Source: Gammaproteobacteria bacterium (GTDB taxonomy: Bacteria; Pseudomonadota; Gammaproteobacteria; UBA6429; Thiohalophilaceae). Taken from it: DNA of 44,382 bases. The stretch is taken from positions 1 through 44,382 of the forward strand of contig WFVC01000013.1 of assembly GCA_015491815.1 (NCBI GenBank), given 5' to 3'. Below the pieces are notes generated by a model. It made no database searches. It saw only the letters and a program-made list of their open reading frames with translations, and had not been told where the DNA came from. The number at the start of each line of letters is the position of its first letter. Positions within the stretch are counted from its first letter, which is position 1. Made by a program: the position numbers and the translations under genes. Below, in pieces: positions 43,488 through 44,382 of this stretch.

Positions 43488-44382
43488 ACAGGTTTTCGAG
43501 TGGTCTTTGCCGAAGGGATAGCGGAGAGGGGATCATCCGGCCAGTGGTGTTTGGGATAGCGGCCTTTCATTTCTTTTTGCACTTCCCGGTAACTGCTTTG
43601 CCAGAAGCCCGCCAGATCCTGAGTGACCTGAATCGGACGCCGCGCGGGTGATAACAGATGCAATTTTAAGGTGATGCGCCCATTGGCGATCCGGGGCGTC
43701 TGCGCGCAACCGAACATTTCCTGCAGACGCACCGCCAGCACGGGCGGGCTTTCCTGATAATCGATTTTAAGCATGGAACCTGACGGCGCCTGCAGACGAA
43801 CCGGCGCAAGCTGATCCAGCTTTTGTTGCAAGTCCCATGACAGTCTGTTTTTCAGAATCGAACTCAGATCAAGGCCGCCAAGCTGTTTCATGCTGCGAAT
43901 ATTATCAAGCCAGGGGGCCAACCAGGTTTCCAGTGTATCCAGTAGATGTTGATCCGACACATCCGGCCACGCACTGACATCCCCACTATCCAGATCCAGT
44001 TTACGCAATAACATCAGCCGCAATTGCCAGTTGCGCAATTCATCCGTCCAGGGCAGCGGCGTCAGATTTTTACGGCGGATCTGTTCAAGCAGAATCTGAC
44101 GGCACTGCTCAGGGGGGATCGCCGACAAGGGCTGACGGGAGAGGATCAAACTTCCCGCCCGGTATTGGCGTTCGGCATTCAGACAGTCCTGTTTATCATT
44201 CCAGCTTACTTCATCCTGAGTGATGACATAATCACTCAGTTCATCATCAAACAGGCGGGGATCGAAATCCGCCGCCAGATAAATCTGATCGCTTGTGCGG
44301 CCCTGCCGGCCGCCGAGACTGGCGACCACCAGCCATTCACTCTGCTGCAGGGGATCATGTTCCCGCAGGCGCACCGCCCGCC
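43484..44382 (-). CDS. hrpB: ATP-dependent helicase HrpB, C-terminal part
   Basis: The 3' 899 bases of a gene that runs off the right edge of the window, about 299 residues. Recognisable parts are LVVASLGGRQGRTSDQIYLAADFD, the HrpB C-terminal region with LSPARRPIQVTQDLAGFW, and RYPKHHWPDDPL, a signature of HrpB helicases. The DEAH motor part is outside the window. HrpB is a putative RNA helicase whose target in most bacteria is unknown. The stop codon (TAG at 43486-43484) falls in the end of a palindromic element, so the last residues may not be those of the ancestral gene. Confidence 0.93.
   Translation of the reverse strand, partial: RAVRLREHDPLQQSEWLVVASLGGRQGRTSDQIYLAADFDPRLFDDELSDYVITQDEVSWNDKQDCLNAERQYRAGSLILSRQPLSAIPPEQCRQILLEQIRRKNLTPLPWTDELRNWQLRLMLLRKLDLDSGDVSAWPDVSDQHLLDTLETWLAPWLDNIRSMKQLGGLDLSSILKNRLSWDLQQKLDQLAPVRLQAPSGSMLKIDYQESPPVLAVRLQEMFGCAQTPRIANGRITLKLHLLSPARRPIQVTQDLAGFWQSSYREVQKEMKGRYPKHHWPDDPLSAIPSAKTTRKPV

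Overview
The window reads as chromosomal DNA of a non-enteric gammaproteobacterium of roughly 50% G+C. The evidence is the divergent rne/rluC pair, an LPS block in gammaproteobacterial order (comEC, exbB, exbD, msbA, lpxK, ycaR/Trm112, kdsB), a lolCD pair, a PEP-CTERM protein, AmrS and HrpB. A Chromatiales-like, free-living organism is plausible but is inference only. I see no tRNA, rRNA, CRISPR array, prophage or complete insertion sequence.

Layout. Positions 198-4531: a transporter-fused hybrid histidine kinase (NCS1 permease, eight-cysteine segment, kinase, receiver) translationally joined to a LuxR-type response regulator. Positions 4566-10151: rne facing left from a long leader, and rluC, a HAD phosphatase and sppA facing right. 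Positions 10152-10584: a nested stack of repeats. Positions 10585-20244, mostly leftward: maf and a low-molecular-weight phosphatase, the opposing gene amrS, then the Kdo/lipid A/ExbBD/ComEC block. Positions 20363-22163: a DUF2062 protein and two AT-rich genes for exported proteins. Positions 22431-29359, leftward: a czc-type heavy-metal efflux operon in the order czcI-like, czcC, czcB, czcA, czcD. Positions 29616-33163: a secreted PPC/PEP-CTERM protein diverging from a seven-helix hybrid kinase, with a NarL-type regulator converging on the kinase. Positions 33237-35163: lolC/E and lolD. Positions 35655-39361: a large unrecognised 768-residue protein and a membrane diguanylate cyclase. Positions 39381 to the end: sfsA, a BamE-like small protein, agmatine deiminase with tag, two small hypothetical genes, and the 3' end of hrpB, which runs off the window.

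The most unusual feature is the number of small non-coding palindromic elements. One family (10363, 12847, 17741, 29420, 43413, with a cousin at 40569) has an outer inverted repeat enclosing two REP-like hairpins joined by a conserved linker, so a complete copy can fold as a three-way junction. Two copies supply the stop codons of kdsB and hrpB. A separate 171-bp MITE at 22252-22422 has 19-bp terminal repeats and a perfect 10-bp target duplication that ends inside the czcD stop codon. A third element, at 35212-35372, has perfect 19-bp ends. These elements sit in nearly every larger gap and have shaped operon joints and gene ends.

Functionally the window combines envelope building (Kdo activation, lipid A kinase and flippase, lipoprotein release), RNA processing, metal efflux, and several signalling modules (two hybrid kinases, two LuxR-family regulators, one diguanylate cyclase).
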